Of a DNA stretch of 64,000 nucleotides, positions 27,398 through 36,842 are shown in pieces. Each line of letters begins with the position of its first letter. Position 1 is the first letter of the stretch. Source of the DNA: Actinomyces bovis (lineage in GTDB: Bacteria; Actinomycetota; Actinomycetes; Actinomycetales; Actinomycetaceae); assembly GCF_900444995.1 (NCBI RefSeq), contig NZ_UAPQ01000001.1, positions 1 through 64,000 of the forward strand, in the 5' to 3' direction. The notes below the pieces were generated by a model. It did no database searches and had not been told where the DNA came from. It saw only the letters and a list, made by a program, of their open reading frames with translations. The position numbers and the translations under genes are program-made.

Positions 27398-29890
27398 CTA
27401 TGGGTGTTCGACGACCTTTGCCCCTAGCCGGGCTTCTACCCGGCCGCGCAGCATGGACACCAAGCTCATTCCAGCCAAAGTGCAGCCAGTCATGACACCC
27501 ACAATGATCCAGGTGTTAGCTGTGGGCCAGTCCAGCAGGAAGAACCTCCGCGCACCGGGCAACACCACTCCCAACACAGCCAGGCCGCCCATAGTCAAGA
27601 TCAAGCCCAGCCGCCAGCCCAGCAAAGGCCGGGCAGTAAGCGTCAGCAGCGCCAAACCACAGGCCACCAACACCAGGGTTGAACCAGTAGTTACCTGCGA
27701 CTCGCTCGCCCCAGACAGGCTGAGCCAGGTGTGCGCCGCCAAGGTACAGCCGCCAGCCACCAATCCTGCAGGCACCGCCAGGCTCAAAACTCGAGCCAGG
27801 AATCCTTCGTGATATCGGCGCCGAGATGGAGCCAGAGCCAAAATGAAAGCAGGAATCCCGATCGTCAAGGAAGACACGATAGTGAGCTGGCGCGGCAGGA
27901 AGGGATAAGCGATAGCGGTCAAGGAGACCACCAGGGCAATAAGGCTGGCGTAGACGGTCTTCGAGAGGAATAGGGAGGCGATACGCTCGGTGTTGGCCAT
28001 AACCCGCCGTCCTTCCGCCACCACGCCAGGCAGAGCCGCAAACTCACCGTTGAGGAGCACTAGCCGAGCCACGGCTTTGGTGGCCGGGGCACCGTTGCCC
28101 ATGGCAATGCCCAGGTCAGCGTCCTTGAGGGCTAGGGCGTCGTTTACGCCATCACCGGTCATGGCGACGACGTGCCCGTCGGCCTTAAGCACTCGCACAA
28201 AGGCACGCTTCTGCTCCGGCGTGACCCGCCCCAGCACATCGGCCTCTTTCAGAGCTTGGCTGAGCACCGCGGCAGCCTCCGGTGCGGACTCGTCCTGAGG
28301 CAGTTGCCGCGCGTCCATGGACTTTAGTTCTCCGCCGTCTTCACGCGTGAGTCCAGCGCGACGGGCCACAGCGACCACAGTGGTGGGGTTGTCACCCGAG
28401 ATGACTTTGGCGCGCACACCCTGTTCACGGAAGTAGGCCAGGGTCTGGGGGGCATCGGACCGCACCTGCTCGCTGAGGATCACCAGGGCGGCTGGCTCCA
28501 GGCCCCCGGGGAGCATGGCATCACCATCTTCAGGAGTCTCACAGCACTGCGGTGAACGGGCCAGGGCGACCACGCGAGCCCCGCCGTCGGCAAATTCCAA
28601 AACGGCGTGCAGAGCGGTGTTAGCGGCCTGTTGGTTGAGGCAAGCCCCGAGCACAATCTCTGGCGCCCCCATGACCCAGGTGGTGCCCTCTTGGCGCACA
28701 GCAGACCATTTGCGGGCCGAGGAGAAAGGCACGGCGGACTCCGGCACGGAAGCAGGCTGCTTAGCTGCCTCCCCCAGCACTCCCCCGGCCAGCCCTTCGG
28801 CAATGGCCTGAGCGGTGGCATTCTTAGCGTCCCCGCTAGACAGAGCCGCCAATGCGGAGACCATCGCGGCTGGCAGGCTTTCACCAGAGGTAGCTGTACC
28901 GTCGCTGCCAAGTGGCTGCACCTGTGTAAGGGTGATGCCCCCCGTGGTGATAGTGCCGGTCTTGTCCAGGCAGAGCGTGTCCACACGCGCCAAGACCTCC
29001 ACTGCCGGAAGCTCCTGCACGAGAACGCGCTGGCGGGCGAGTTTCATGGCGGCAGTGGCAAAGTTGACGGAAGTGAGCAGCACCAATCCTTGCGGGACCA
29101 TGCCAACAACCCCAGCGATGCCAGCTACTAGAGCGATCCGCCACTGCCCTGTGCTGAGGGCTTGATCCACTCCCCCAGCCTGCCGCATCTGCGACCAGAC
29201 CAACACCAGGGCCACTGGCACGATCACCCAGGAGATCCAGCGCAGCACCCGGTTGGTGCCTTCCTGCAGCTCAGAGGTCACGGTGGAGTAGCGGCGTGCT
29301 TCGCGGGCTAGCCGATGGGCGTAGGAGTCTGCGCCGACAGCAGTCGCACGCACCAGCGCGCTGCCCGCGGTGACGGTGGTACCAGACATCACCCGGCCTC
29401 CAGATTGCGGGCGCACAGCCACAGATTCCCCGGTAAGAATCGACTCGTCTACCTCCAGGCCACTGGACTCCAAGACCGCGGCGTCAGCCGGGATTTGCTG
29501 GCCCGAACGGAGGTGGAGCACGTCGTCTAGGACGATCTCAGCGACGTCGATCTCTGTCTCCTGTCCCGCGCGGATCACGTGAGCGCGGGGGGCCTCCAGA
29601 ACTGCCAGGCGGTCCAGAGCCCGTTTGGCGCGGATCTCGGCAATAGTGCCGGTGGCGGTGTTGAGCACAAGCACAAACCCGAAGAGGGCGTCACGCCAGT
29701 TGCCCACTAGCAGCACCACTACCAGCGCCGCCCCCAGTATGGCGTTGAAGATGGTCAAGACATTAGAGCGCAGGATCTGCGCGGCAGAGCGGGAGGTGCG
29801 TTCCTTGTAGGCGTTGGTGCGGCCATCAGCCACACGCTCCGCTACTTCTGCCGGGCTCAATCCCTGCAATTCTGCCGAAGTCGTCGTCAT
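27398..29890 (-). CDS. Cation-translocating P-type ATPase, CtpE-like
   Basis: The 830-residue pump has the actuator motif LTGES (about 154-158), the phosphorylation motif DKTGT with D309, the ATP-binding region, the hinge TGDGVNDALALKDADLGIAMG (only the first 20 residues are the diagnostic part) and about ten membrane helices. Overall order resembles mycobacterial CtpE, a calcium transporter of the plasma membrane. In helix M4 the cation-binding motif is PQGL (Q267), whereas CtpE-type pumps have PEGL as far as I know, so ion selectivity may differ. It lies between the oxidoreductase operon and the TerC-family gene, its start only 4 bp after the latter's stop, so the two are co-transcribed and both probably handle metal ions. 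Confidence 0.88.
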   Translation of the reverse strand: MTTTSAELQGLSPAEVAERVADGRTNAYKERTSRSAAQILRSNVLTIFNAILGAALVVVLLVGNWRDALFGFVLVLNTATGTIAEIRAKRALDRLAVLEAPRAHVIRAGQETEIDVAEIVLDDVLHLRSGQQIPADAAVLESSGLEVDESILTGESVAVRPQSGGRVMSGTTVTAGSALVRATAVGADSYAHRLAREARRYSTVTSELQEGTNRVLRWISWVIVPVALVLVWSQMRQAGGVDQALSTGQWRIALVAGIAGVVGMVPQGLVLLTSVNFATAAMKLARQRVLVQELPAVEVLARVDTLCLDKTGTITTGGITLTQVQPLGSDGTATSGESLPAAMVSALAALSSGDAKNATAQAIAEGLAGGVLGEAAKQPASVPESAVPFSSARKWSAVRQEGTTWVMGAPEIVLGACLNQQAANTALHAVLEFADGGARVVALARSPQCCETPEDGDAMLPGGLEPAALVILSEQVRSDAPQTLAYFREQGVRAKVISGDNPTTVVAVARRAGLTREDGGELKSMDARQLPQDESAPEAAAVLSQALKEADVLGRVTPEQKRAFVRVLKADGHVVAMTGDGVNDALALKDADLGIAMGNGAPATKAVARLVLLNGEFAALPGVVAEGRRVMANTERIASLFLSKTVYASLIALVVSLTAIAYPFLPRQLTIVSSLTIGIPAFILALAPSRRRYHEGFLARVLSLAVPAGLVAGGCTLAAHTWLSLSGASESQVTTGSTLVLVACGLALLTLTARPLLGWRLGLILTMGGLAVLGVVLPGARRFFLLDWPTANTWIIVGVMTGCTLAGMSLVSMLRGRVEARLGAKVVEHP

Positions 29891-29894
29891 GTGC

Positions 29895-30887
29895 TCAGAC
29901 TAGCTTCCGCGTCCGGACCAGAGAGGCGACGGTGACAATCACCAAAGTCACCACGATCACACCTAGTGAGACGGCGGTGGAAGGCTCTGGAATAGCGAGC
30001 ACCGGCTGTCCACCGTTGATGAAGGGCAACTCGTTCTCGTGCAGCGCATGGTTGATGAGTTTCAAGCCGATGAAGCCCAGGATGACCCCCAAGCCGTAGG
30101 GCAGGAACACCAGGCGCTCCAGCAGGCCGTCGATCAGGAAGAAGAGTTGCCGCAGGCCCAGCAGAGAGAAGGCGGTGGCGGAGAAGACCAGGAAGGGCTC
30201 CTGCGTGAGTCCGAAGATCGCGGGTATGGAGTCGAATGCGAACATGAGGTCTGCTGATCCCAGGGCGATCACCACGATTAGCAGCGGAGTGATGAGGGTG
30301 CGGCCACCGTGCCGGTGGATTAGGCGGTTTCCGACGAAGCCGTCAGTGGTGGGCCAAATGCGGCGCACCAGGCGAGTGACGCCGTTGTCCACAAAGTTTG
30401 CGGCCTCCTCCTCATCATCGTGCTCTTCGGGGCCTGCATCCATGACCTGCTTGATAGCGGTGTAGATGAGGAAAGCACCAAAGATGTAGAAGACCCAGCT
30501 GAAATGCTCGATAAGGGCGGCGCCCATCAGGATGAAGGCGAAGCGGAAGACCAGAGCGATGATGATCCCCAGCAGCAGGGCTTTCTGCTGGAAGTCGCGG
30601 GGAACTCTGAAGGCGCGAAGGATCAGGATGAAGACGAAGAGATTGTCCACGCTCAGCGACCATTCGGTGATCCAGCCCGCGTAGAATTCTTGGGCGTATA
30701 GGCTGCCGCTGAAGTACCAGATGGCAGCGCCATAAAGGACCGCCAGGGTGGCGTATCCCAGGGTCCAGGTGGTGGCTTCACGCATGGTCGGCGGGTGTGG
30801 GTTGCGAGCGTGGCCCATGAAATCCACGGTCAGCAGGATTACCACCAGCAGGATGAGGATGCCCCAGGCAAGCGGGGTCACGGTCAC
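29895..30887 (-). CDS. TerC-family membrane protein, probable manganese exporter
   Basis: The protein has about seven to nine membrane helices with the TerC motifs WSLSVDNLFVFILILRAF and ALGSADLMFAFDSIPAIFG, whose paired acidic residues probably bind metal. I set the start at the GTG at 30887, because GGAGGT lies 7 nt upstream and the product begins TVTPLAWGILILL; the open frame to 31301 crosses structured leader RNA. At 330 residues it matches Alx/YkoY/MeeF proteins, which export Mn2+. The leader contains a yybP-ykoY-like manganese riboswitch whose switch covers this ribosome-binding site. A CtpE-like ATPase follows 4 bp downstream. Confidence 0.9.
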   Translation of the reverse strand: MTVTPLAWGILILLVVILLTVDFMGHARNPHPPTMREATTWTLGYATLAVLYGAAIWYFSGSLYAQEFYAGWITEWSLSVDNLFVFILILRAFRVPRDFQQKALLLGIIIALVFRFAFILMGAALIEHFSWVFYIFGAFLIYTAIKQVMDAGPEEHDDEEEAANFVDNGVTRLVRRIWPTTDGFVGNRLIHRHGGRTLITPLLIVVIALGSADLMFAFDSIPAIFGLTQEPFLVFSATAFSLLGLRQLFFLIDGLLERLVFLPYGLGVILGFIGLKLINHALHENELPFINGGQPVLAIPEPSTAVSLGVIVVTLVIVTVASLVRTRKLV

Positions 30888-31071
30888 TTTATGCACCTCC
30901 GGTACGGGTCGGGTACCGGAGGTCTCTTCCCGCCATGCCTGCCGTTGGCCTGCCCACACCTGGTTACAGGGTGGTGCCTGAGCTGGTCTGGCCTGCAACG
31001 CCGGGGGCCTACCGTACGGGTTGGGCCTGCCGTGGTGACGACGTCGCTGTTGGTGGGAGTACTCCCCTCCG
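30888..31071 (-). promoter_or_regulatory. Probable yybP-ykoY (Mn2+) riboswitch with ribosome-binding-site switch
   Basis: The TerC leader on the minus strand begins with CGGAGG (31071-31066), then GGGGAGUA within 31067-31060, a hallmark of the yybP-ykoY aptamer. It ends with AGAGACC followed by CCUCCG (30922-30917), which can close helix P1 with the first CGGAGG. The same CCUCCG is part of a second perfect 11-bp hairpin (30913-30923 with 30895-30905) that buries the GGAGGU ribosome-binding site at 30900-30895. P1 and this sequestering hairpin cannot coexist, so metal binding should free the ribosome-binding site. TerC-family genes are the classic targets of this riboswitch class. I could not run a covariance model. 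Confidence 0.82.
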
Positions 31072-31176
31072 TGTTGTTTTCCGGGTAAGTCTATCGGCCA
31101 GGTTGCCGTCTCAGGGCCTTGCCCGGCTCCCATGCCTGTGGAATCGGCTACGGCAGGGGCAACAAACTGGCCTACC

Positions 31177-33273
31177 TCAGTCAGCAGCGCGCATGGAACG
31201 CAGTTCCTTCTTAAGGTCCTGGATCTCATCCCGCAAGCGGGCCGCCAACTCAAAGTGCAGGTCCTCGGCGGCGGCGTGCATCTGGGCAGTGAGTTCCGCA
31301 ATTAGGCCCGCTAAGTCTGATTGCGCCGCCCCGGCCAGGCGTTCACGAACGGTGGCTTCAGCGGCCTTCTTGCGTCCCGCACGAGTACGGTTCTCCTCGT
31401 GCCCCCGGTAACCGGTACCTAGCAGCTCAGCAGTGTCCACGTCTTCACGGGCCAGCATGTCGGTAACGTCCGCGATCTTCTTGCGCAGCGGCTGCGGATC
31501 AATGCCGTGTTCGGCGTTATAAGCGAGCTGCTTGGCGCGGCGTCGCTCAGTCTCCTCAATGGCCTCAGTCATGGCCGCAGTCCGCTTATCTGCGTACATA
31601 TGCACCTCGCCAGAAACATTGCGGGCGGCGCGACCGATGGTCTGAATAAGGGAGCGGGTGGAGCGCAGGAAGCCCTCCTTATCCGCATCCAGGATGGACA
31701 CTAGTGAGACCTCGGGCAGGTCTAGTCCTTCACGCAGCAGGTTGATGCCGACCAGCACATCAAACTGTCCTAGACGTAACTCCCGTAAGAGTTCTACGCG
31801 GCGCAGCGTGTCCACATCTGAGTGCAGGTATTCCACGCGCACACCGCGCTCCGCCAGATAAGTGGTGAGGTCTTCGGCCATGCGCTTGGTGAGGGTGGTG
31901 ACCAGCACACGCTCGTCTTGGTCAACCCGTTGGCGCACTTCCTCCAGCAGGTCGTCGATCTGCCCTTGGGTCGGTTTCACAACGATCTTGGGGTCCACCA
32001 AGCCGGTGGGGCGGATGATCTGCTCAACGACGCCGTCGGAGCGCTGCATCTCGTAGTCACCTGGGGTGGCGGACAGGTAGACGGTCTGGCCGACACGCTC
32101 CTCAAACTCCGCAAAAGTCAAGGGCCGGTTGTCCAGGGCGCTAGGCAGGCGGAAGCCGTGCTCCACCAGGGTGCGTTTACGTGAGGCGTCCCCTTCGTGC
32201 ATGGCACCGATCTGCGGCACGGTGACGTGCGACTCATCAATGACCAGCAGGAAGTCCTCAGGGAAATAGTCCAGGAGGGTGTTGGGAGGCGTGCCCTTCT
32301 CACGGCCGTCAATGTGCAGCGAGTAGTTCTCCACACCAGAGCAAATACCGATCTGCTGGAGCATCTCTAGGTCATAGGTTGTGCGCATGCGCAGGCGTTG
32401 GGCTTCCAGGAGTTTCCCGGTGCGTTCCAGCTCCTGGAGGCGAGCGGCCAGCTCTACCTGGATACCGTTTATGGCTTGCTCCATGCGTTCGGGGCCGGCC
32501 ACATAGTGAGAGGCCGGGAAGACAAAGACCTGGTTGGTGGTACCGATTACCTCCCCGGTGACGGGGTGCAGGGTGGCTAAGGCCTCAATCTCGTCGCCAA
32601 ACATCTCAATGCGGATCGCCAACTCCTCATACATGGGAATGATCTCGATCGTGTCCCCGCGCACACGGAAGGTGCCGCGGGTGAAGTCGATGTCATTGCG
32701 CGCGTACTGCATGGTCACGAAGCGGCGCAGCAACTCGTCGCGGTCAATTTCCTGGCCCACATGTAGGGGCGTCATACGGTCCACGTATTCCTGGGGGGTG
32801 CCCAGACCGTAAATGCAGGAGACGGAGGAGACCACCACGACGTCGCGGCGCGTGAGCAGGGAGTTTGTGGCTGAGTGACGCAGCCGCTCCACCTCATCAT
32901 TGATGGAGGAGTCTTTTTCGATGAAGGTATCCGTCTGGGGTACGTAGGCCTCAGGCTGGTAGTAGTCGTAGTAGGAGACGAAGTATTCGACGGCGTTGTT
33001 TGGCAGCAGCTCTCGGAACTCAGCCGCCATCTGGGCCGCCAGGGTCTTGTTGGGCTCCAAGATAAGCGTGGGCCGCTGCACCTGCTCTACCAGCCAGGCG
33101 GTGGTGGCTGATTTGCCCGTGCCGGTTGCTCCCAGCAGGACGATGTCCTTCTCCCCCGCCTTGAGCCGCTCGGTGAGCTCAGCGATTGCGGTGGGTTGGT
33201 CCCCGGAAGGTTGGTAAGGGCTGATTACCTCGAAGGGGTTTTCAGCGCGGCGCAGGTCGGTGACGGGTCGCAT
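31177..33273 (-). CDS. uvrB: Excinuclease ABC subunit B
   Basis: UvrB is the helicase-like verifier of nucleotide excision repair. The 698 residues contain Walker [18 protein letters not shown] (about 48-64), the beta-hairpin [20 protein letters not shown], motif II DESHVTV, the helicase C motifs ([29 protein letters not shown]) and a C-terminal UVR motif ([20 protein letters not shown]) that binds UvrC. Length is normal. It is transcribed alone; the TerC riboswitch leader starts about 105 bp beyond its stop. Confidence 0.97.
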   Translation of the reverse strand: MRPVTDLRRAENPFEVISPYQPSGDQPTAIAELTERLKAGEKDIVLLGATGTGKSATTAWLVEQVQRPTLILEPNKTLAAQMAAEFRELLPNNAVEYFVSYYDYYQPEAYVPQTDTFIEKDSSINDEVERLRHSATNSLLTRRDVVVVSSVSCIYGLGTPQEYVDRMTPLHVGQEIDRDELLRRFVTMQYARNDIDFTRGTFRVRGDTIEIIPMYEELAIRIEMFGDEIEALATLHPVTGEVIGTTNQVFVFPASHYVAGPERMEQAINGIQVELAARLQELERTGKLLEAQRLRMRTTYDLEMLQQIGICSGVENYSLHIDGREKGTPPNTLLDYFPEDFLLVIDESHVTVPQIGAMHEGDASRKRTLVEHGFRLPSALDNRPLTFAEFEERVGQTVYLSATPGDYEMQRSDGVVEQIIRPTGLVDPKIVVKPTQGQIDDLLEEVRQRVDQDERVLVTTLTKRMAEDLTTYLAERGVRVEYLHSDVDTLRRVELLRELRLGQFDVLVGINLLREGLDLPEVSLVSILDADKEGFLRSTRSLIQTIGRAARNVSGEVHMYADKRTAAMTEAIEETERRRAKQLAYNAEHGIDPQPLRKKIADVTDMLAREDVDTAELLGTGYRGHEENRTRAGRKKAAEATVRERLAGAAQSDLAGLIAELTAQMHAAAEDLHFELAARLRDEIQDLKKELRSMRAAD

Positions 33274-33378
33274 GGCGTCAGGCTACGCGGTACCCCTGAC
33301 ACAAACCTGCGCCAGTTAGTTCTCAGCAACTCCAGTTCTGGATCCCCTGCGCGAGCCTGCTAGTGCGCCAGCCTGGCG

Positions 33379-34173
33379 TTAGCTCAGTAGCGCCCCACCC
33401 CATTCAACGGCGGTGAAGCCAGTGCGCTCCGGCGCCGTGGTGAGATTCTGCTCTGGTACTCCCCCGGCTGGGGCATCGCCAATCAACATAAAGACGCGAA
33501 TAAAGGTGTCAGGTGTAATGACAGCGCCAGTCACCGTGTCTGTCAGGGTGTAGCGGACCACCTGGGTGTACCAGTCAGTGGCAAAGGTGACCAGGGAACG
33601 GCTCCGCGCAGCCAGCTGCGGGGCCCAGTAGGTGATGAAGTCGGCAGCTTCCCTTTGCGTCAGTCCCAGGAGTGCCAACTTGTGCTCAAGAAAGGCTGTC
33701 TCCTGCCCGGTCTCTACCACGAAGCCCTCATTTTGGGTCAGAGCTGGAGCATTCTTGCCTTCCCAGAACAGGCTCGGGTAGTGGCGTCCGGAAGCGTCTG
33801 TCAGTGTGCCATCGGTGGCGGCGTGGACCCGCCAGATGGCCACCTTTCCCCTGCGCTCTGGCTCGGGGTAGCAGTAGGTGAGTTGGCCGTTGTATTCGAG
33901 GCGCACTTCCAGGTCGGTAGGTGCCTCGGGGTAGAGATAGAGGACTGGCTTCTTCGGTTCTGGACCTAGTGAATGCTTGGAATCGTCTGCTGGCTCGCTC
34001 TTAGTTGGAGCCTGCGTAGGATTGCTGGGCACGTCCTGCCTGCTGGAGGGGCCGCAGCCTGTCAGCAGCACTGCACCTGAGGCTGCTGCTGCAACCATCG
34101 CGGCACGCCGCGTCAACAGCAAAGGTGAATGCTCAGGAAACAGGGTGATCGGGGTCTTAACGGTCATGCTCAC
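33379..34173 (-). CDS. Tat-exported lipoprotein of unknown function
   Basis: The N-terminus has a twin-arginine signal (LLTRRAAMVAAAASGAVLLT) ending in the lipobox LLTGC with the lipidated Cys at about 40. A Pro/Ser/Lys-rich linker and a folded domain of about 190 residues follow. The domain shows PVLYLYPEAPTDLEVRLEYN, CYPEPERRGKVAIWRVHA, YPSLFWEGKN, GFVVETGQETAFLEHKLALL, FITYWAPQL and, at the end, FTAVEWGGALL. I recognise this pattern from uncharacterised secreted proteins of Firmicutes and actinobacteria, but no function is known to me. It should be anchored on the outer face of the membrane, lipidated by Lgt (encoded at 42.5 kb). Confidence 0.8.
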   Translation of the reverse strand: MSMTVKTPITLFPEHSPLLLTRRAAMVAAAASGAVLLTGCGPSSRQDVPSNPTQAPTKSEPADDSKHSLGPEPKKPVLYLYPEAPTDLEVRLEYNGQLTYCYPEPERRGKVAIWRVHAATDGTLTDASGRHYPSLFWEGKNAPALTQNEGFVVETGQETAFLEHKLALLGLTQREAADFITYWAPQLAARSRSLVTFATDWYTQVVRYTLTDTVTGAVITPDTFIRVFMLIGDAPAGGVPEQNLTTAPERTGFTAVEWGGALLS

Positions 34174-34260
34174 TCCTCAGGAACGCGTGGCGCCGCTCAC
34201 CTTCTCAGGCTAAGGGGATCGCCGCCCTAAGGACATGGGACAAGCTGCCCGGATTATCGA

Positions 34261-34914
34261 CTACGGTTTGGATATTCCCTGCAGCCGTTCCCATAGCCTG
34301 TCCACCTGCTCCTGCAAAGCCGCTAGAGTGCCAGAGTTGTCCAGCACTACGTCGGCCACAGCGCGACGTTGCGCGTCACTGGCCTGGTTAGCCATGCGGG
34401 CCAGCGCCTCTTCACGTGACAGGCCGCGCGCATCCAGTCGCGCCAATCGGTTCGCCGCGCTAGCTTCAACGACGACGACCACATCGAACTGTTCCGCTAG
34501 GCGCTGCTCGACCAACAGAGGTACGTCATACACCGCCACTTGCCCGACCCTGGCCTGCGCTAGGCGCTGCTGTGCGGCGGCAGAGATCCGCGGCAAAGTG
34601 ATTGCCTCCAGTCGGGCCCTGGCGCTTTCGTCAGCAAATACAACTCGCCCCAAGGCCCCGCGATTCAGGCTGCCGTCAGGATAAAAAACCTGATCACCGA
34701 ACTGCTCCCGGACCTCTGCCAAAGCCAAGGAGCCTGGCGCGAGCACCTGGCGCGCTAGGGCATCGGCGTCGACGACGAAGGCTCCCTTATCGGCCAGCAT
34801 CCTGGCGACAGTGGATTTGCCGGAGCCAATGCCGCCGGTTAGGCCCACTAGGAGTGCCCGGTTATTTTGGCTCGCCTCCACCACCGTAGAGAGCTGGCGT
34901 CCTTCGCTCACCAT
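34261..34914 (-). CDS. coaE: Dephospho-CoA kinase
   Basis: CoaE phosphorylates dephospho-CoA, the last step of coenzyme A synthesis. The 217 residues contain Walker A VGLTGGIGSGKSTVARML (about 23-40), VVDADALARQVL, PLLVEQRLAEQFDVVVVVEA and the lid region with RMANQASDAQRRAVADVVLDN. The first 20 residues precede the conserved core, so a start further in is possible. It lies downstream of rpsA, a common actinobacterial neighbour, but a strong terminator separates them. Confidence 0.93.
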   Translation of the reverse strand: MVSEGRQLSTVVEASQNNRALLVGLTGGIGSGKSTVARMLADKGAFVVDADALARQVLAPGSLALAEVREQFGDQVFYPDGSLNRGALGRVVFADESARARLEAITLPRISAAAQQRLAQARVGQVAVYDVPLLVEQRLAEQFDVVVVVEASAANRLARLDARGLSREEALARMANQASDAQRRAVADVVLDNSGTLAALQEQVDRLWERLQGISKP

Positions 34915-35040
34915 GCCGTCCAGGCTACTCTGCCAAGTTAGCTGGAAACCGTTCCGCTACCCTTGCCAGCCTCAATATCCTTTAGCGACAAGGCCGCTTG
35001 GGTGGCCGAGGCTTCCCTTGGCGCGAGCTACAGCAAAGCC

Positions 35041-35075
35041 GACGGCCCGCTCACCATTTGGGTGAGCGGGCCGTC
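35041..35075 (-). terminator. Intrinsic terminator of rpsA
   Basis: A 15-bp perfect inverted repeat (35041-35055 with 35061-35075, loop ATTTG) lies 39 bp beyond the rpsA stop and is followed on the minus strand by GGCTTTGC. It should end the abundant rpsA message before coaE. Confidence 0.8.
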
Positions 35076-35113
35076 TAAGCAGTTGCGGCGGGACCCCGCC
35101 GTCGTCAGCTACC

Positions 35114-36574
35114 TCAGTTGCCGGTCAGCTTCTCGCGCAGAGCTGCGAGAGCCTCGTCGGAAGCCAGGGTGCCGGAGGCCTCCGGAGCAGCGGAGGAGTA
35201 AGAGGTCTGCGGGGCCGGAGCAGCCTCACTGGTCTCCACGTCCTCCTCCATGGCCTTGGCGACCTGAGCCTTGTGGGACTCCCAGCGGGCGTGGGCAGCG
35301 GCATACTCCGCCTCCCAGGCCTCGCGCTGAGCCTCGTAGCCCTCGAGCCACTCATTGGTCTCCGGGTCGAAGCCCTCGGGATACTTGTAGTTGCCCTGCT
35401 CGTCGTACTCGGCGGCCATGCCGTAGAGGGACGGGTCGAAGTCCTCAGAGCTGGGGTCAATGCCCTCGTTGGCCTGCTTGAGGGACAGCGAGATGCGACG
35501 GCGCTCCAGGTCGATGTCGATGACCTTGACGAAGACCTCGTCACCAACCTTGGCAACCTGCTCGGGCACCTCGACGTGGCGCTGAGCCAGCTCGGAGATG
35601 TGGACCAGACCCTCGATGCCGTCCTCCACGCGCACGAAAGCGCCGAAGGGAACCAGCTTGGTGACCTTGCCTGGGACAACCTGGCCGATGGCGTGGGTGC
35701 GGGCGAAAGCCTGCCACGGGTCTTCCTGGGTCGCCTTCAGCGACAGGGAGACGCGCTCGCGGTCGAAGTCGACGTCCAGGACCTCGACGGTAACCTCCTG
35801 GCCCACCTCGACGACCTCGGACGGGTGGTCGATGTGCTTCCAAGACAGCTCGGAGACGTGCACCAGACCGTCCACGCCGCCCAGGTCCACGAAGGCACCA
35901 AAGTTGACGATAGAGGAAACCACACCGGAGCGGACCTGGCCCTTCTGCAGGGTCTGCAGGAAGTTGGTGCGGACCTCGGACTGGGTCTGCTCCAGGAAGG
36001 CGCGGCGGGAGAGCACCACGTTGTTGCGGTTCTTGTCCAGCTCGATGATCTTGGCCTCGAGCTCGCGGCCCACGTAGGGCTGCAGGTCGCGCACGCGGCG
36101 CATCTCAACCAGGGAGGCGGGCAGGAAGCCACGCAGGCCGATGTCCAGGATGAGACCACCCTTGACCACCTCGATGACGGAGCCGGTGACGACGCCGTCC
36201 TCTTCCTTGACGCGCTCGATGGTGCCCCAGGCGCGCTCGTACTGCGCACGCTTCTTGCTCAGGAGCAGACGACCCTCTTTGTCCTCCTTCTGGAGCACCA
36301 GGGCCTCAATCTCTTCGCCGACGGTGACGATCTCGTCAGGGTCGACGTCGTGCTTGATGGACAGCTCACGAGCGAGGATGACACCCTCGGTCTTGTAGCC
36401 GATGTCAAGAAGGACCTCGTCGTGGTCGACCTTGACGACGGTGCCCTCGACGATGTCGCCATCATCGAAGTACTTGATGGTCTCGTCGACGGCAGCGAGG
36501 ATCTCCTCGGGAGTGCCGATGTCGTTTACGGCAACCGGGTCGATGCTCGGCTGGCTGGGCTTGGTGGTGGTCAT
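35114..36574 (-). CDS. rpsA: 30S ribosomal protein S1
   Basis: S1 helps the 30S subunit bind and unfold mRNA. Four S1 (OB-fold) repeats are visible, starting near residues 40, 125, 210 and 295, with the repeated pattern G-x-V-...-FGAFVDLGGVDGLVHVSEL. The rest is an acidic Ala/Glu-rich tail. The start is set at the ATG at 36574 (MTTTKPSQPSIDP); the open frame upstream to 36691 is unconserved. The resulting 486 residues fit the four-repeat actinobacterial S1. The 268 bp upstream to polA hold no gene and presumably carry the rpsA promoter and leader. Confidence 0.96.
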   Translation of the reverse strand: MTTTKPSQPSIDPVAVNDIGTPEEILAAVDETIKYFDDGDIVEGTVVKVDHDEVLLDIGYKTEGVILARELSIKHDVDPDEIVTVGEEIEALVLQKEDKEGRLLLSKKRAQYERAWGTIERVKEEDGVVTGSVIEVVKGGLILDIGLRGFLPASLVEMRRVRDLQPYVGRELEAKIIELDKNRNNVVLSRRAFLEQTQSEVRTNFLQTLQKGQVRSGVVSSIVNFGAFVDLGGVDGLVHVSELSWKHIDHPSEVVEVGQEVTVEVLDVDFDRERVSLSLKATQEDPWQAFARTHAIGQVVPGKVTKLVPFGAFVRVEDGIEGLVHISELAQRHVEVPEQVAKVGDEVFVKVIDIDLERRRISLSLKQANEGIDPSSEDFDPSLYGMAAEYDEQGNYKYPEGFDPETNEWLEGYEAQREAWEAEYAAAHARWESHKAQVAKAMEEDVETSEAAPAPQTSYSSAAPEASGTLASDEALAALREKLTGN

Positions 36575-36842
36575 TGAGTGGGTGCTCCGAATGCGGACAG
36601 ATGGGTCGGGTGGACAGAATCCATGCGTCTCCGTCAATACGCACCAGCCCGGACTGGTTTCGTTAAACGGTACGATCCCGAGGGAGCGCACAGACGCACG
36701 AAGGCGACTCTATCAGGCGCAGGCGAATGCGTAAGCCGTAGGAAGCCTCAAGTAACCGTCAGCTAGTACGTGCAATCTGTCACGAAAAGGCCACAGCTGC
36801 ACTGTTACTTGGTCGTTATGCCTGCCGCCACACCCACCAAGC

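Noticed and set aside
30888-31301. TerC start at 31301, giving a 468-residue protein
   Set aside because: The extra 138 residues are Arg/Pro-rich and unconserved, cross the riboswitch and the uvrB 3' end, and the GTG at 30887 has a clear ribosome-binding site.
35273-36577. 434-codon open frame antisense to rpsA
   Set aside because: It mirrors the S1 repeats, has no ribosome-binding site and encodes Leu/Val/Asp-rich filler. rpsA on the other strand is certain.
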